A DNA stretch of 64,000 nucleotides from Roseococcus sp. SYP-B2431 (GTDB lineage: Bacteria > Pseudomonadota > Alphaproteobacteria > Acetobacterales > Acetobacteraceae). The stretch covers positions 248,001 to 312,000 of the forward strand of contig NZ_SJXD01000022.1 in assembly GCF_004336745.1 (NCBI RefSeq), given 5' to 3'. The translations under genes and the position numbers were made by a program. Each line of letters opens with the position of its first letter. The first letter of the stretch is position 1. The notes under the pieces were generated by a model. It saw only the letters and a program-made list of their open reading frames with translations. It was not told the DNA's origin and ran no database searches. Positions 7,600 through 16,225 of this stretch are shown here, piece after piece.

Positions 7600-8568
7600 A
7601 TGACCCTGCACCGCCGTGCGGCCCTGCTCGCCGCACCTTCCCTTCTCATCGGCGCCAAGTCCCTGCGCGCGCAGGCCTTTCCGAGCCGGCCGCTGCGCAT
7701 GATCGTGCCCTATACCCCGGGCGGCGTCTCGGACATCACCGCGCGGCTGATCGCCGAGCCCATGGCGGCCGCGCTCGGCCAGCCCGTGCCGGTGGAGAAC
7801 CGCGCCGGCGCCGATGGCGTCATCGGGACCGATGTGATCGCCAAGGCGACCGATGGCCATACGATCGGCCTGGTTTCGGTGGGCCATCCGGTCAACGCCG
7901 CCTTCTACCGGCTGCCCTTCGACACGATCCGCGACTTCACCTTCCTCTCCCTGACCACCCGGACGCCGCTCGTCCTCTGCGCCGCCAAGGGCTTCGCGGC
8001 CAATACGGCGCAGGAGCTGGTGGACCTCGCCAAGCGCCACCCGCCCGGCCACCTCACCTATGCGGGCACGGCCGGCGTGGTGCGGCTGGCCCCGCTGCTC
8101 TTCGCCCAGCGCACCGGAACGCAGCTCACCTATGTACCCTATCGCGGCAGCACCCAGGCGCATCCCGACCTGATCGCCGGCCGGGTGGACGTGATGATGG
8201 ACACGGTGCCGGCGGCGCTGAGCCACATCCAGTCCGGCTCGCTCAAGGCGCTGGCGACCACCGGCGCGCAGCGCGCGCCGCAGCTGCCCGACACGCCCAC
8301 CCTCGGCGAGCTGCTGCCGGGCTTCGAGGCCTCGACCTGGGGCATGGTGATCGGCCCGGCCAATCTGCCCGTCCCGGTGGTCACGCGCCTGCACCGCGAG
8401 ATCGTGGCGGCGCTGAACCGGCCGGAGGTGCTGGATCGCCATAAGACCCTAGGCGCCGAGGTCTCGACCCTGACGCCGGAGCAGAGCCGCGACTTCACCA
8501 TCGCCGAGATGGAGAAATGGGGCGCCGCGGCCCGGGCAGCGGGTATCCAGCCGCAGAACGCGGGCTGA
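7600..8568 (+). CDS. Bug/TctC-family periplasmic substrate-binding protein
   Basis: Receptors of this family bind small organic acids such as tricarboxylates, nicotinate or aromatic acids in the periplasm. The 322-aa product begins with a basic twin-Arg-like segment and hydrophobic export signal ([20 protein letters not shown]), then the family signature [23 protein letters not shown] and TYVPYRGS. The ATG at 7600 follows GGAG at a nine-base distance. No TctA/TctB membrane genes adjoin it, so it is an orphan receptor, as is common for this over-expanded family in Acetobacteraceae and Burkholderiales. The ligand is unknown. Confidence 0.93.
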   Translation: MTLHRRAALLAAPSLLIGAKSLRAQAFPSRPLRMIVPYTPGGVSDITARLIAEPMAAALGQPVPVENRAGADGVIGTDVIAKATDGHTIGLVSVGHPVNAAFYRLPFDTIRDFTFLSLTTRTPLVLCAAKGFAANTAQELVDLAKRHPPGHLTYAGTAGVVRLAPLLFAQRTGTQLTYVPYRGSTQAHPDLIAGRVDVMMDTVPAALSHIQSGSLKALATTGAQRAPQLPDTPTLGELLPGFEASTWGMVIGPANLPVPVVTRLHREIVAALNRPEVLDRHKTLGAEVSTLTPEQSRDFTIAEMEKWGAAARAAGIQPQNAG

Positions 8569-8583
8569 CTCCCGGCCGGCAGG

Positions 8584-9579
8584 TCAGCCCGCGGCCGGCG
8601 CCGCCTGCCGATGGGCGAAGTTGGTCCGGTTCAGCTTCAGCCGGTGGTCCATGTAGAGCAGGTCCTCGTAGCGCGCCGGGTTGTCCGCACTCACGCAGCT
8701 CGGGACGCATCGGATCACCGCGTCGTTGTCCGGCCCGTAGAAGAAGGGGATGGCGTAGCGCATCTCCCGGTTGTTGTTGACGACGCGGTGCGGCGTCGGC
8801 GCGAAGCGGTCGTTGCTGTAGCGGCCCAGCATCTCGGCCGTGTTCACCACGAAGGTACCGGGGATGGCCGGCGGCCTGAGCCATTCGCCCTCACGCGTGC
8901 GGACCTCGAGGCCAGGCAGGGCCGATTGCGCCAGGTAGGTGGTGAAGTTGGTGTCGATGTGGGGCGCGAAGCCGAATCGGTCGGCCTCGGCCTCGGGCTG
9001 CGGCTGGTAGCGGATCAGGCGCAGCGTGCAGGTCGGGTCGCGGAAATCCTTGTCGAAATAGTCGGGCGCGAGTTCCAGCGCCTCGGCGAAGACCGGCAGC
9101 ATGCGGTGCGCCAGGGCCTTCATGGCGGTGAAATAGGCCATGGTCGCCGTGCGGAAGGCCGGCAGGGCCGGCGGCCACTTGTTGGGCTCGGCGAAAGGCT
9201 TCTTCGCGACCACGTCGGGATCGTCCGGCGAGAGGTCCTTCATGATGTAGAAGCTCTCGTTGAGGTTCGGCTTCTTCACCTCGGCGACCTTGGAGGTGCG
9301 GATGGTCTGCGCGCCGGTCGGCAGGAAGCCGAGATTGATGTCGCCGATCTTGAGGGCGAGCTTCTGCTCCTCCGGCAGGGCGAAGAACTCGGCCGCGGCG
9401 GCGAAGCAGCCGTCGATCAGCGCCTGATCGATGCCGTGGCCCGCGAAGACGAGGAAGCCGGTGTCCTCGCAGCTTCGCGCCACATGGCGGGCCAGCTCCT
9501 GGCGGGCGCCGGGCGCGCCGCGCAGGAAGGCGCCGATGTCGAGGACGGGGATGCGGCCTTCGGCCAGGGAAGACGTCAT
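8584..9579 (-). CDS. 2-oxoglutarate/Fe(II)-dependent oxygenase, isopenicillin N synthase-like
   Basis: The 331-aa cytosolic protein has the N-terminal DIOX_N region (IPVLDIGAF, GFLVFAGHGI) and the C-terminal double-stranded beta-helix. The iron facial triad is H207-x-D209 (PHIDT) and H264 (TPHRVV), and R274 in RYAIPFF is the 2-oxoglutarate-binding Arg. The family includes hydroxylases and ring-forming oxidases, and the substrate cannot be told from sequence. The conserved NESFY and the FFYGPDNDAVI region fit the bacterial isopenicillin N synthase-like group. It is divergent from the lipoprotein gene and convergent with the Bug receptor, 15 bases apart. Confidence 0.9.
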   Translation of the reverse strand: MTSSLAEGRIPVLDIGAFLRGAPGARQELARHVARSCEDTGFLVFAGHGIDQALIDGCFAAAAEFFALPEEQKLALKIGDINLGFLPTGAQTIRTSKVAEVKKPNLNESFYIMKDLSPDDPDVVAKKPFAEPNKWPPALPAFRTATMAYFTAMKALAHRMLPVFAEALELAPDYFDKDFRDPTCTLRLIRYQPQPEAEADRFGFAPHIDTNFTTYLAQSALPGLEVRTREGEWLRPPAIPGTFVVNTAEMLGRYSNDRFAPTPHRVVNNNREMRYAIPFFYGPDNDAVIRCVPSCVSADNPARYEDLLYMDHRLKLNRTNFAHRQAAPAAG

Positions 9580-9717
9580 GGAAGATCCTCAGCTTTCCCG
9601 TCAGCCTATGGCATGGCGGCGGTCGCGTGAACTCGATGGCCGGCAGCCCAACCGATTGTTGGGCGTTATCTGCGATGGTAGCGTTCCGACACATGCCACC
9701 CGATGGAGCACGGCAGG

Positions 9718-10038
9718 ATGGGCAAGACGACGGTGATTCTGCTGGCGGGCGTGGCCCTGCTCGGCGCGGGCTGCACCAATCCCTATGATCCGGGCCAGCG
9801 CGCCCTGGGCGGCGCCGGAATCGGCGCGCTGAGCGGCGCGGCTATCGGCGGCCTGGCGGGCGGTGGGAGCGGCGCGGCGGCTGGTGCCCTCATCGGTGGC
9901 GCCGGCGGCGCGATCGTGGGCGCGGCGACGACGCCGGTGCCCCCTCCCCCGGCCTATGGCTACGGCTACCCGCCGCCGGGCTATGTGCCGCCGCCTCCGC
10001 CGCCCTCCTACGGCTATGGTTACGGCTACGGGAAGTAG
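9718..10038 (+). CDS. Glycine-zipper lipoprotein
   Basis: The 106-aa product has a lipoprotein signal (hydrophobic ILLAGVALLGAGC, Cys at the lipobox), then a glycine-zipper block rich in GxxxG (about residues 30-75) predicted to form two membrane-associated helices, and a Pro/Gly/Tyr-rich tail with GYGY repeats. Such proteins are small outer-membrane or envelope-stress lipoproteins of the SlyB/OmpA glycine-zipper type. An ATG at 9703 is also in frame; the one at 9718 is preferred because GGAG lies about ten bases before it and the signal peptide then has normal length. Confidence 0.85.
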   Translation: MGKTTVILLAGVALLGAGCTNPYDPGQRALGGAGIGALSGAAIGGLAGGGSGAAAGALIGGAGGAIVGAATTPVPPPPAYGYGYPPPGYVPPPPPPSYGYGYGYGK

Positions 10039-10109
10039 CCTCCGCCGTCACGGCCGAGGGGGCGCGGCGTCAGGCGTGGCAGCGATGCGGAGCGGGATCC
10101 GGATCGCCG

Positions 10110-10742
10110 CTATGCGGCCGTCTTCGCTTTCTTGCCTTCCTCGGACGCCCGCCACAGATACCAGGCCGCCACGCTGCGCCACGGCTTCCAGGCCTCGCCG
10201 ATGGCGGCCAGCTCCTTGGGCCTGAGCTGCTGCTCCGCCCCCGTCAGCAGCTTCCAGCCGTCGCGCACGCCGAAATCGTCCACCGGCAGGATGTCGGTGC
10301 GGCCGAGGGTGAACATCAGCACCATCTCGACCGTCCACTGGCCGACGCCGCGGATCGCGACGAGGCGCTGGATCAGCGTCGCATCGTCGATCGCCGCGGC
10401 CTCGTCCAGGCTCGGCACCAGCCCGCCCACCGTCTTCTCGGCGATGTCGCGGATGGCGGCGGTCTTCGAGCCGGAGAAGCCGCAGCCGCGCAGCGCCTCG
10501 GGCGGCAGGTCGAGCACGAAGCGGGGCGGCGGGAAGGAATCATGCGGGTAGAGCGCGATGAAACGGCCGAGGATCGCCTCGGCCGCCCGCGCATGCACCT
10601 GCTGGTGCGAGATCGCGCGGATCAGCGCCTCGTAGGGCTCGCGCGGGATGTGCTCCATGGTGCACGGCCCGACGCGCTTGATCAGCGGACGCAGGATCTT
10701 GTCGCGCAGGAGCCTGCGCTCGGCGGTCTGCCAGTCGGCCAT
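10110..10742 (-). CDS. DNA-3-methyladenine glycosylase II (AlkA type)
   Basis: The enzyme removes alkylated purines from DNA to start base excision repair. The 210-aa product carries the helix-hairpin-helix GPD core: AIRGVGQWTVEMVLMF (hairpin) and ILPVDDFGVR with the catalytic aspartate (D155 or D156). An upstream helical part contains AISHQQVHARAAEAIL. It is shorter than E. coli AlkA (282) because the N-terminal TBP-like domain is missing, as in many bacterial homologues. The open frame extends far upstream, but the ATG at 10742 lies just past the permease stop, giving a two-gene operon with the LctP-like transporter, which has no clear functional link. Confidence 0.9.
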   Translation of the reverse strand: MADWQTAERRLLRDKILRPLIKRVGPCTMEHIPREPYEALIRAISHQQVHARAAEAILGRFIALYPHDSFPPPRFVLDLPPEALRGCGFSGSKTAAIRDIAEKTVGGLVPSLDEAAAIDDATLIQRLVAIRGVGQWTVEMVLMFTLGRTDILPVDDFGVRDGWKLLTGAEQQLRPKELAAIGEAWKPWRSVAAWYLWRASEEGKKAKTAA

Positions 10743-10744
10743 CG

Positions 10745-12136
10745 TCACTCCAGGAGAACCAGCGCCAGCGTGCCGATCAGCACGACCAGCGCCATGGAAG
10801 GCGCCATCAGGCGCCAGACTTGCACGGGCCGCGTGCCGTCGGCGAGCAGTGCGCAAAGCATGGCCGTGGCGGCGATGCTCATCCCCGCCCCCGCGCCGCC
10901 CGCGAAATTGTGCAGGGCCGGGGCGAGCAGGCTGGGCAGGCCGAGCTCGCGCCCGAGCGCCACCTGGACCGGCATCAGCGCGGCATTGCCGCCGACATTG
11001 CTGCCGGTGATGAAGCCGCCCAGGAAGCCCATCGGCGTCAGGGCATAGGCGGCCAGGGCGCCCTTCCCCTCGATCAGCGCCTGCGCGAGGGCCTGCGCCA
11101 CGCCGCTGCCCGCGAGCCAGCGGCCCAGCAGCACGTAGAGCAGCATGGCCGCGGCCGGCCGCTTCGCCCGGCGCAGCGCGGCCGCCGCGCGGGACCGGCC
11201 GTCGGAATGCAGGGCCAGCAGGCCGAAAGCCACGAGCCAGAGCACCACGGCGACATGGGTGACCGGGATGCCGGGCAGCTCCGCGAAGGGGCGCAAGGCC
11301 GGCGGATGCGGGACCAGCCGTGCGGCGAGTAGGCAGGCCGTCAGCAGGAGATAGGGCCAGCTGGCCCGTAGCGCCGAGCGAAGGTCCGGCGGCGGATCGG
11401 AGCGCCAGAGCGCCCAGACCGCGACGATCCCGCTCGCCGCCAGCCCCACCGTCTCGAAGGGCAGGATGGCGTGCAGCGCGACCAGCAGCGCCGCCATCGC
11501 CGCCAGCATCAGCGCCTGCACGGCCTTCTCGCGCGCCGGCACCGGCACGCCCGCGCGGGATTGCAGCCACCACAGCACGGGTGCGAGAGCCAGGATCCAC
11601 GCCGCGTTCGGCCAGGCGACCAGCGCCGCCATCTCCTGCGCCGGCACGCCCGCGAGCACGGCCCCGAGGGCCGAGCCCGGCCCGAGCGCGCCCCAGGGCA
11701 CCATGACCTGCGACTGGACGGCCAGCGCGATGGCGATGGCGCCGCCGATCCCCATGCCGCGCAGCGCCGAGAGCGCGAAGACCGCGCCGACCGCGAAGCC
11801 GGTGACGCTTTCCAGAAAGACGCCCATCGGCATCGCCACGGCGAAGATCCGCGCCGGCGTGGCCTCGCGCGGCGCGGAGTCGCGCGCCTGCACCACCGCG
11901 GCGTGGAAGAGCAGCCCGCCGGCCACGACGGCGATGGGCTGGAGCGCGAGGAAGGCGGCGCGCGGGCTCTCGCGCAGCAGGACGTCCGGGATGGTGGCGC
12001 CGTCCGGGAGGGTCACGGCGATGGCCGGGATCGCGGCGGCCAGGGCGATGCCGCAGGCCGCCAGCGGGCCCGCCCGGCCGCTGGCCAACAGCGCCAGCAG
12101 CAGCACGAGCGGCGCGGCCTGGAGGGCGAGGGTCAC
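10745..12136 (-). CDS. L-lactate permease (LctP) family transporter
   Basis: The 463-aa product is almost entirely hydrophobic with roughly 12-14 predicted inner-membrane helices. Family marks are FLESVTGFAVG and the TGSNVGGNAALMPVQ segment, corresponding to the TGSD(T/N)xxN region of lactate and glycolate permeases (LctP/GlcA). It likely imports a short hydroxy- or keto-acid with protons. At 463 residues it is shorter than E. coli LldP (551). It stands between the glycosylase and an EamA exporter on the same strand. Confidence 0.88.
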   Translation of the reverse strand: MTLALQAAPLVLLLALLASGRAGPLAACGIALAAAIPAIAVTLPDGATIPDVLLRESPRAAFLALQPIAVVAGGLLFHAAVVQARDSAPREATPARIFAVAMPMGVFLESVTGFAVGAVFALSALRGMGIGGAIAIALAVQSQVMVPWGALGPGSALGAVLAGVPAQEMAALVAWPNAAWILALAPVLWWLQSRAGVPVPAREKAVQALMLAAMAALLVALHAILPFETVGLAASGIVAVWALWRSDPPPDLRSALRASWPYLLLTACLLAARLVPHPPALRPFAELPGIPVTHVAVVLWLVAFGLLALHSDGRSRAAAALRRAKRPAAAMLLYVLLGRWLAGSGVAQALAQALIEGKGALAAYALTPMGFLGGFITGSNVGGNAALMPVQVALGRELGLPSLLAPALHNFAGGAGAGMSIAATAMLCALLADGTRPVQVWRLMAPSMALVVLIGTLALVLLE

Positions 12137-12141
12137 CGTCG

Positions 12142-12187
12142 CGCCTCCGGCGCGCGAAGCATCGCTCCCGCCTCCGGCGCGCGAAGC
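12142..12187. repeat. Two copies of a 19-bp direct repeat, 27-bp spacing
   Basis: The 19-mer CGCCTCCGGCGCGCGAAGC occurs identically at 12142-12160 and 12169-12187. It lies between the EamA gene stop and the LctP gene start. The unit also reads as nine codons on the minus strand (LRAPEAGAM), but it lies outside the two called genes. Confidence 0.7.
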
Positions 12188-12188
12188 C

Positions 12189-13064
12189 TCATTTCCGTCT
12201 CGCCTCGCTGACGGTGATGACCACGGCGCCGGAGAGGATCACGACAGCTCCCAGCCAAGTCCAGCCGTCCGGCACCTCGCCCCAGAGCACCCAGCCGACC
12301 GCGGCGATCACGACCAGGCGCAGGTACTGGAAGGGCGCGACGGCGCTGGCCTCGCCGGCGCGCAGCGCCTCCGTCACCAGCCAGATGATGCCCGGGGTGA
12401 ACAGGCCGAAGACGGCGAGGATCGCGACGTCGCCAAGGTTCAGCGGCGTCCAGCCGGCGACGGCGAAAGGCAGGGTGCAGGCGGTGGTCACCAGCCCGAC
12501 CCAGGCCAGCACCGTCTCCGTCCGCTCGGTGCGCGAGAGGCTGCGCGAGGTCAGGGTGATGCCGCACCAGGCGAAGGCCGCGCCCAGGGCGACCAGCGCC
12601 CCGGCCAGCGGGATGTCGGCGCCCGGGCGCAGCATCACGGCGACGCCCAGCAGCCCGGCGACGGTGCCGGCCCAGCGGGCCCGGTCCACGCGCTCGCCCA
12701 GGAGCGGGCCGGCCAGCATGGTCGTGAACATGACGTTGGTGAAGGAGAGGACCGTCGCCGTGGCGAGGTTCAGATAGGCGAAGGACAGGAAGTACAGCCC
12801 CCAGGTCGCGGTGGAGCAGAGGCCGCGCAGGAGGTGCATCCCCCCGCGCCGGGTCCGGAACACATTCGTCCCGGCCATGAGGATTAGCGGCGCCACCCAG
12901 ACCAGCTGCCCCAGCGAGCGCACGAAGAGCTGGGTGGTGGTGGGCACGCCGCGGTCGTTCAGCCAGCGGATGAACAGCGCCTCGGTGGCGAAGAGCAGCG
13001 CGCTGAGCGACATGAGGATCGCGCCGCGAAGGTTGCCGGGCAGGGCCGCGAGGCGCGTGGACAT
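12189..13064 (-). CDS. EamA/DMT-family membrane transporter
   Basis: The 291-aa product has ten predicted transmembrane helices arranged as two five-helix EamA repeats, with typical features such as ILMSLSALLFATEALFIRWL at the start and the second-half PFQYLRLVVIAAVGWVLWGE. Members export amino acids or other metabolites; the substrate is not predictable. An alternative in-frame ATG at 13115 would add 17 residues and leave only 24 bases to the divergent prpE; the ATG at 13064 is preferred because it gives the normal family N-terminus. Confidence 0.88.
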   Translation of the reverse strand: MSTRLAALPGNLRGAILMSLSALLFATEALFIRWLNDRGVPTTTQLFVRSLGQLVWVAPLILMAGTNVFRTRRGGMHLLRGLCSTATWGLYFLSFAYLNLATATVLSFTNVMFTTMLAGPLLGERVDRARWAGTVAGLLGVAVMLRPGADIPLAGALVALGAAFAWCGITLTSRSLSRTERTETVLAWVGLVTTACTLPFAVAGWTPLNLGDVAILAVFGLFTPGIIWLVTEALRAGEASAVAPFQYLRLVVIAAVGWVLWGEVPDGWTWLGAVVILSGAVVITVSEARRK

Positions 13065-13139
13065 GCCGTGGAGAGTGCTGCGGCCGCGCTTGCGAAGCAA
13101 CGCTCGTGCGGTCATTTTCTCCCGGAGGAGAAACGGTCC

Positions 13140-15017
13140 ATGACGGCGTATGACGCTGCAGTCGCGCAATGGCGGGCGGATCCGGAGGCCTATTGGCTCG
13201 AGGCCGCGCGCGGACTGGACTGGTCGCGGCCGCCTTCCCGCGCCTTCGACGGATCGATGGGCCTCTACGGCCGGTGGTTCCCCGATGGCGTGCTGAACAC
13301 CTGCCACAATGCGCTGGACCGCCACGTCGCGGCCGGGCGCGGGCAGCAGGCCGCCATCATCTACGACAGCCCCGTGACCGGGACGATCCGGCACTTCAGC
13401 TACGCCGAGATGCTCGACCGTGTGAGCCGCTTGGCCGGCGCGCTGGCCACGCGCGGCGTCGTGAAGGGCGACCGCGTTCTCCTCTACATGCCCATGGTGC
13501 CGGAGGCCGCGATCGCCATGCTGGCCTGCGCGCGGCTGGGCGCGATCCATTCGGTGGTCTTCGGCGGCTTCGCGGCGGCGGAGGTCTCGGCGCGCATCGA
13601 CGACGCGACGCCCAAGGCGGTGATCTCGGCCAGTTGCGGCATCGAACCGGGACGTGTCGTCGCCTACAAGCCGCTGCTGGACGCGGCCATCGGCATGGCG
13701 GCGCACAAGCCCGGCTTCTGCCTGATCCTGCAACGCGAGCAGCAGCCTTGCACGATGGTCGAGGGCCGCGACATCGACTACGCGGAAGCGGAAGCCGCCG
13801 GCACGCCGCATCCCTGCGTGGACGTGGCGGCGACCGACCCGCTCTACATCCTCTACACCAGCGGCACGACGGGAAAGCCCAAGGGCATCCTACGCGACCA
13901 TGGCGGGCATGCGGTGGTGCTACATGCCAGCATGCGGATGATCTACGGGCTGTATGCCGGCGACGTTTTCTGGACGGCCTCCGATGTCGGCTGGGTCGTG
14001 GGGCATTCCTACATCGTCTATGCGCCGCTGCTGGCGGGCTGCACCTCGGTGCTCTTCGAGGGCAAGCCGGTCGGCACGCCCGATGCGGGCACCTTCTGGC
14101 GCGTCTGCGCCGAGCATGGGGTGCGCGTGCTCTTCACCGCGCCCACCGCGATCCGCGCCATCCGCAAGGAGGATCCGGACGGCGCGCTGATGAAGCGGCA
14201 CGACCTCTCGAAGCTGGAGGCGCTCTACCTCGCCGGCGAGCGCTGCGATCCGCCGACGGCGCTGTGGTCCGCCGAGAAGCTCGGCGTGCCGGTGGTGGAT
14301 CACTGGTGGCAGACCGAGACGGGCTGGCCCATCACCGCCGGCTTCCGCGGTTTCGGATTGTTCGAGCCGCGCCCCGGCTCCGGCGGCAAGCCGGCGCCGG
14401 GGTATGATCTGCGCGCGCTCGATGCCGAGGGGCGGGAAGTGCCTCGGGGCTCGCAGGGCGCGCTGGTGCTGAAGCTGCCGCTGCCGCCCGGTTGCGCGCC
14501 GACCTTGTGGAACGCCGGGCAGCGTTTCCGGGAAGCCTATCTCTCCACCTTCCCCGGCTATTACGACACCTCGGACGCCGGGATGGTCGATGAGGAAGGC
14601 TTCGCCTGGGTGATGGGCCGCACCGACGACATCATCAACGTCGCCGGCCATCGCCTCTCGACCGGCGCGATGGAGGAGGTGCTGGCCGCGCATCCAGATG
14701 TGGCGGAATGCGCGGTGGTCGGCATGGCGGATGCGCTGAAGGGGCAGGCGCCGCTGGGCCTCGTCGTGCTGAAGGCCGGCGTGCGGCGCGAGGACAGCGA
14801 CGTGGCGCGCGAACTGGTCGCGCTGGTGCGCGAGCGCATCGGGCCGGTGGCGGCCTTCAAGGAGGCGCGCGTGGTCGCGCGGCTGCCGAAGACGCGTTCG
14901 GGCAAGATCCTGCGCGCGACGATCCGCAAGATCGCCGATGGCGAAAGCTACACCGTGCCGCCGACCATCGACGATCCGGTGATCCTCGAAGAGATCGCCG
15001 GGGTGCTCGGAAGATGA
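13140..15017 (+). CDS. prpE: Propionyl-CoA synthetase
   Basis: The enzyme activates propionate (or similar short acids) to the CoA ester through an acyl-adenylate. The 625-aa product matches PrpE in length (628 in E. coli) and lies in the acetyl-CoA synthetase family. It shows NTCHNALDRHV, the ATP-binding YTSGTTGKPKG, DHWWQTETGWP and the C-terminal adenylation lysine in RSGKILR. A good GGAGGAG lies nine bases before the ATG. It heads a four-gene operon in which starts overlap preceding stops or follow by one base, pointing to activation and turnover of carboxylic acids as CoA esters. Confidence 0.93.
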   Translation: MTAYDAAVAQWRADPEAYWLEAARGLDWSRPPSRAFDGSMGLYGRWFPDGVLNTCHNALDRHVAAGRGQQAAIIYDSPVTGTIRHFSYAEMLDRVSRLAGALATRGVVKGDRVLLYMPMVPEAAIAMLACARLGAIHSVVFGGFAAAEVSARIDDATPKAVISASCGIEPGRVVAYKPLLDAAIGMAAHKPGFCLILQREQQPCTMVEGRDIDYAEAEAAGTPHPCVDVAATDPLYILYTSGTTGKPKGILRDHGGHAVVLHASMRMIYGLYAGDVFWTASDVGWVVGHSYIVYAPLLAGCTSVLFEGKPVGTPDAGTFWRVCAEHGVRVLFTAPTAIRAIRKEDPDGALMKRHDLSKLEALYLAGERCDPPTALWSAEKLGVPVVDHWWQTETGWPITAGFRGFGLFEPRPGSGGKPAPGYDLRALDAEGREVPRGSQGALVLKLPLPPGCAPTLWNAGQRFREAYLSTFPGYYDTSDAGMVDEEGFAWVMGRTDDIINVAGHRLSTGAMEEVLAAHPDVAECAVVGMADALKGQAPLGLVVLKAGVRREDSDVARELVALVRERIGPVAAFKEARVVARLPKTRSGKILRATIRKIADGESYTVPPTIDDPVILEEIAGVLGR

Positions 15018-15457
15018 TGGCGCGCCGCGCCGTGCTGCCACTGCTTTTCCTGGCCGTACCGGCGCGGGCGCAGCAGCACGCGATGGATGTTGTTCGCGGC
15101 GACCCGGATCGTCGCCTTCTGCTGGAGGCGATCCGCCCCACGCTCATGCGTGCCACCGATGGCCCCGTCCGCTTCACGGTGCGTGAACTAAGGCGCTTCG
15201 GAGACTTTGCTTACGGCGTGCTGCAGCCGCGCCGCCCGGATGGCGAGGGGACGATCGACTGGACCGCGACGCCCTATCGCGCGCGGGTGGAAAGCGGACA
15301 GTTCGACAACGGCGCCACGCATGTCCTGTGGCGGCGTCTCGCGGGCGGCTGGAAGGTGGAGGAATACGCCGTGGGCCCGACGGAGGTCGTGTGGACCCAA
15401 TGGCAGCGCCGATACCGTCTGCCGCAAACGCTCTTCGAGCCGGGAGGCCAGCAGTGA
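15014..15457 (+). CDS. Small secreted protein of unknown function
   Basis: I do not recognise this 147-aa protein. It begins with a short cleavable signal (RRAVLPLLFLAVPARAQQ, likely cut after ARA), so the mature part of about 130 residues should be periplasmic. Several Trp and Tyr residues and the FTVRELRRFGDFAYGVLQPRRP / GWKVEEYAVGPTEVVW pattern recall NTF2-like or SnoaL-like small beta folds, but this is only an impression. Its ATG overlaps the prpE stop (ATGA) and its own stop overlaps the next start (GTGA), so it is firmly part of the CoA-ester operon. Confidence 0.75.
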   Translation: MMARRAVLPLLFLAVPARAQQHAMDVVRGDPDRRLLLEAIRPTLMRATDGPVRFTVRELRRFGDFAYGVLQPRRPDGEGTIDWTATPYRARVESGQFDNGATHVLWRRLAGGWKVEEYAVGPTEVVWTQWQRRYRLPQTLFEPGGQQ

Positions 15458-16224
15458 TCATCCAGGAACGGCGCAATGACGGCGTCGCGCTCATCACGCT
15501 CGACCGCCCGAAGGCGCGCAACGCGCTGAATATCGAAATGCTGGAGGCGCTGGCCGAGGCGCTGCAGGCGACCGAGGATGCGCGCTGCGTGGTGCTGGCC
15601 GCGAATGGCCCCGCCTTCTCGGCGGGGCACGATCTGCGCGAGCTGACGGCGGCGCGCGAGGGGAGCGATGGCGGGCGCGAATTCTACGCGCGCACCATGA
15701 CGCTGTGCAGCCGCGTGATGCAGCAGGTGGTGAATCATCCCGTTCCCGTGATCGCGGCCATCGAAGGCATTGCGACGGCGGCCGGTTGCCAGCTCGTCGC
15801 GAGCTGCGACATGGCGGTGGCGACGCCCGGGGCAAAATTCTGCACGCCGGGCGTGGACATCGCGCTCTTCTGCTCGACGCCGGCAGTCGCCGTCTCGCGC
15901 GCCATCCCGCGCAAGGCGGCGATGGAGATGCTGCTGACCGGCCGCATGGTGAGCGCGGCGGAGGCGAAGGAACTCGGCCTCATCAACCGCATCGCCGGGG
16001 ATGCGCGGGCGGCCGCGCTGGAGGTCGCGTCGCAGATCGCCGCGCGCTCGGCGGTCACGATCCGCATGGGAAAGCGCGGCTTCCTCGCGCAGGCCGGCCT
16101 GCCGCTCGCCGAGGCCTATGACGCCGCGAGCGCGGTGATGGTCGAGAACATGATGGCCGCCGACGCCGCGGAGGGCATCGGCGCCTTCCTCGGCAAGCGT
16201 GCCCCGCAATGGCAGGATCGATAG
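15454..16224 (+). CDS. Enoyl-CoA hydratase/isomerase family protein
   Basis: The 256-aa crotonase-fold enzyme shows the oxyanion-hole segments FSAGHDLRE and IEGIATAAGCQLVASCD. The first catalytic Glu position of classical hydratases falls at the AAGCQL block and is not the usual one, so hydratase, isomerase or hydrolase activity cannot be separated. The GTG start at 15454 overlaps the preceding stop and follows GGGAGG. In this operon it would act on the CoA esters made by the two flanking ligases. Confidence 0.88.
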   Translation: MIIQERRNDGVALITLDRPKARNALNIEMLEALAEALQATEDARCVVLAANGPAFSAGHDLRELTAAREGSDGGREFYARTMTLCSRVMQQVVNHPVPVIAAIEGIATAAGCQLVASCDMAVATPGAKFCTPGVDIALFCSTPAVAVSRAIPRKAAMEMLLTGRMVSAAEAKELGLINRIAGDARAAALEVASQIAARSAVTIRMGKRGFLAQAGLPLAEAYDAASAVMVENMMAADAAEGIGAFLGKRAPQWQDR

Positions 16225-16225
16225 G

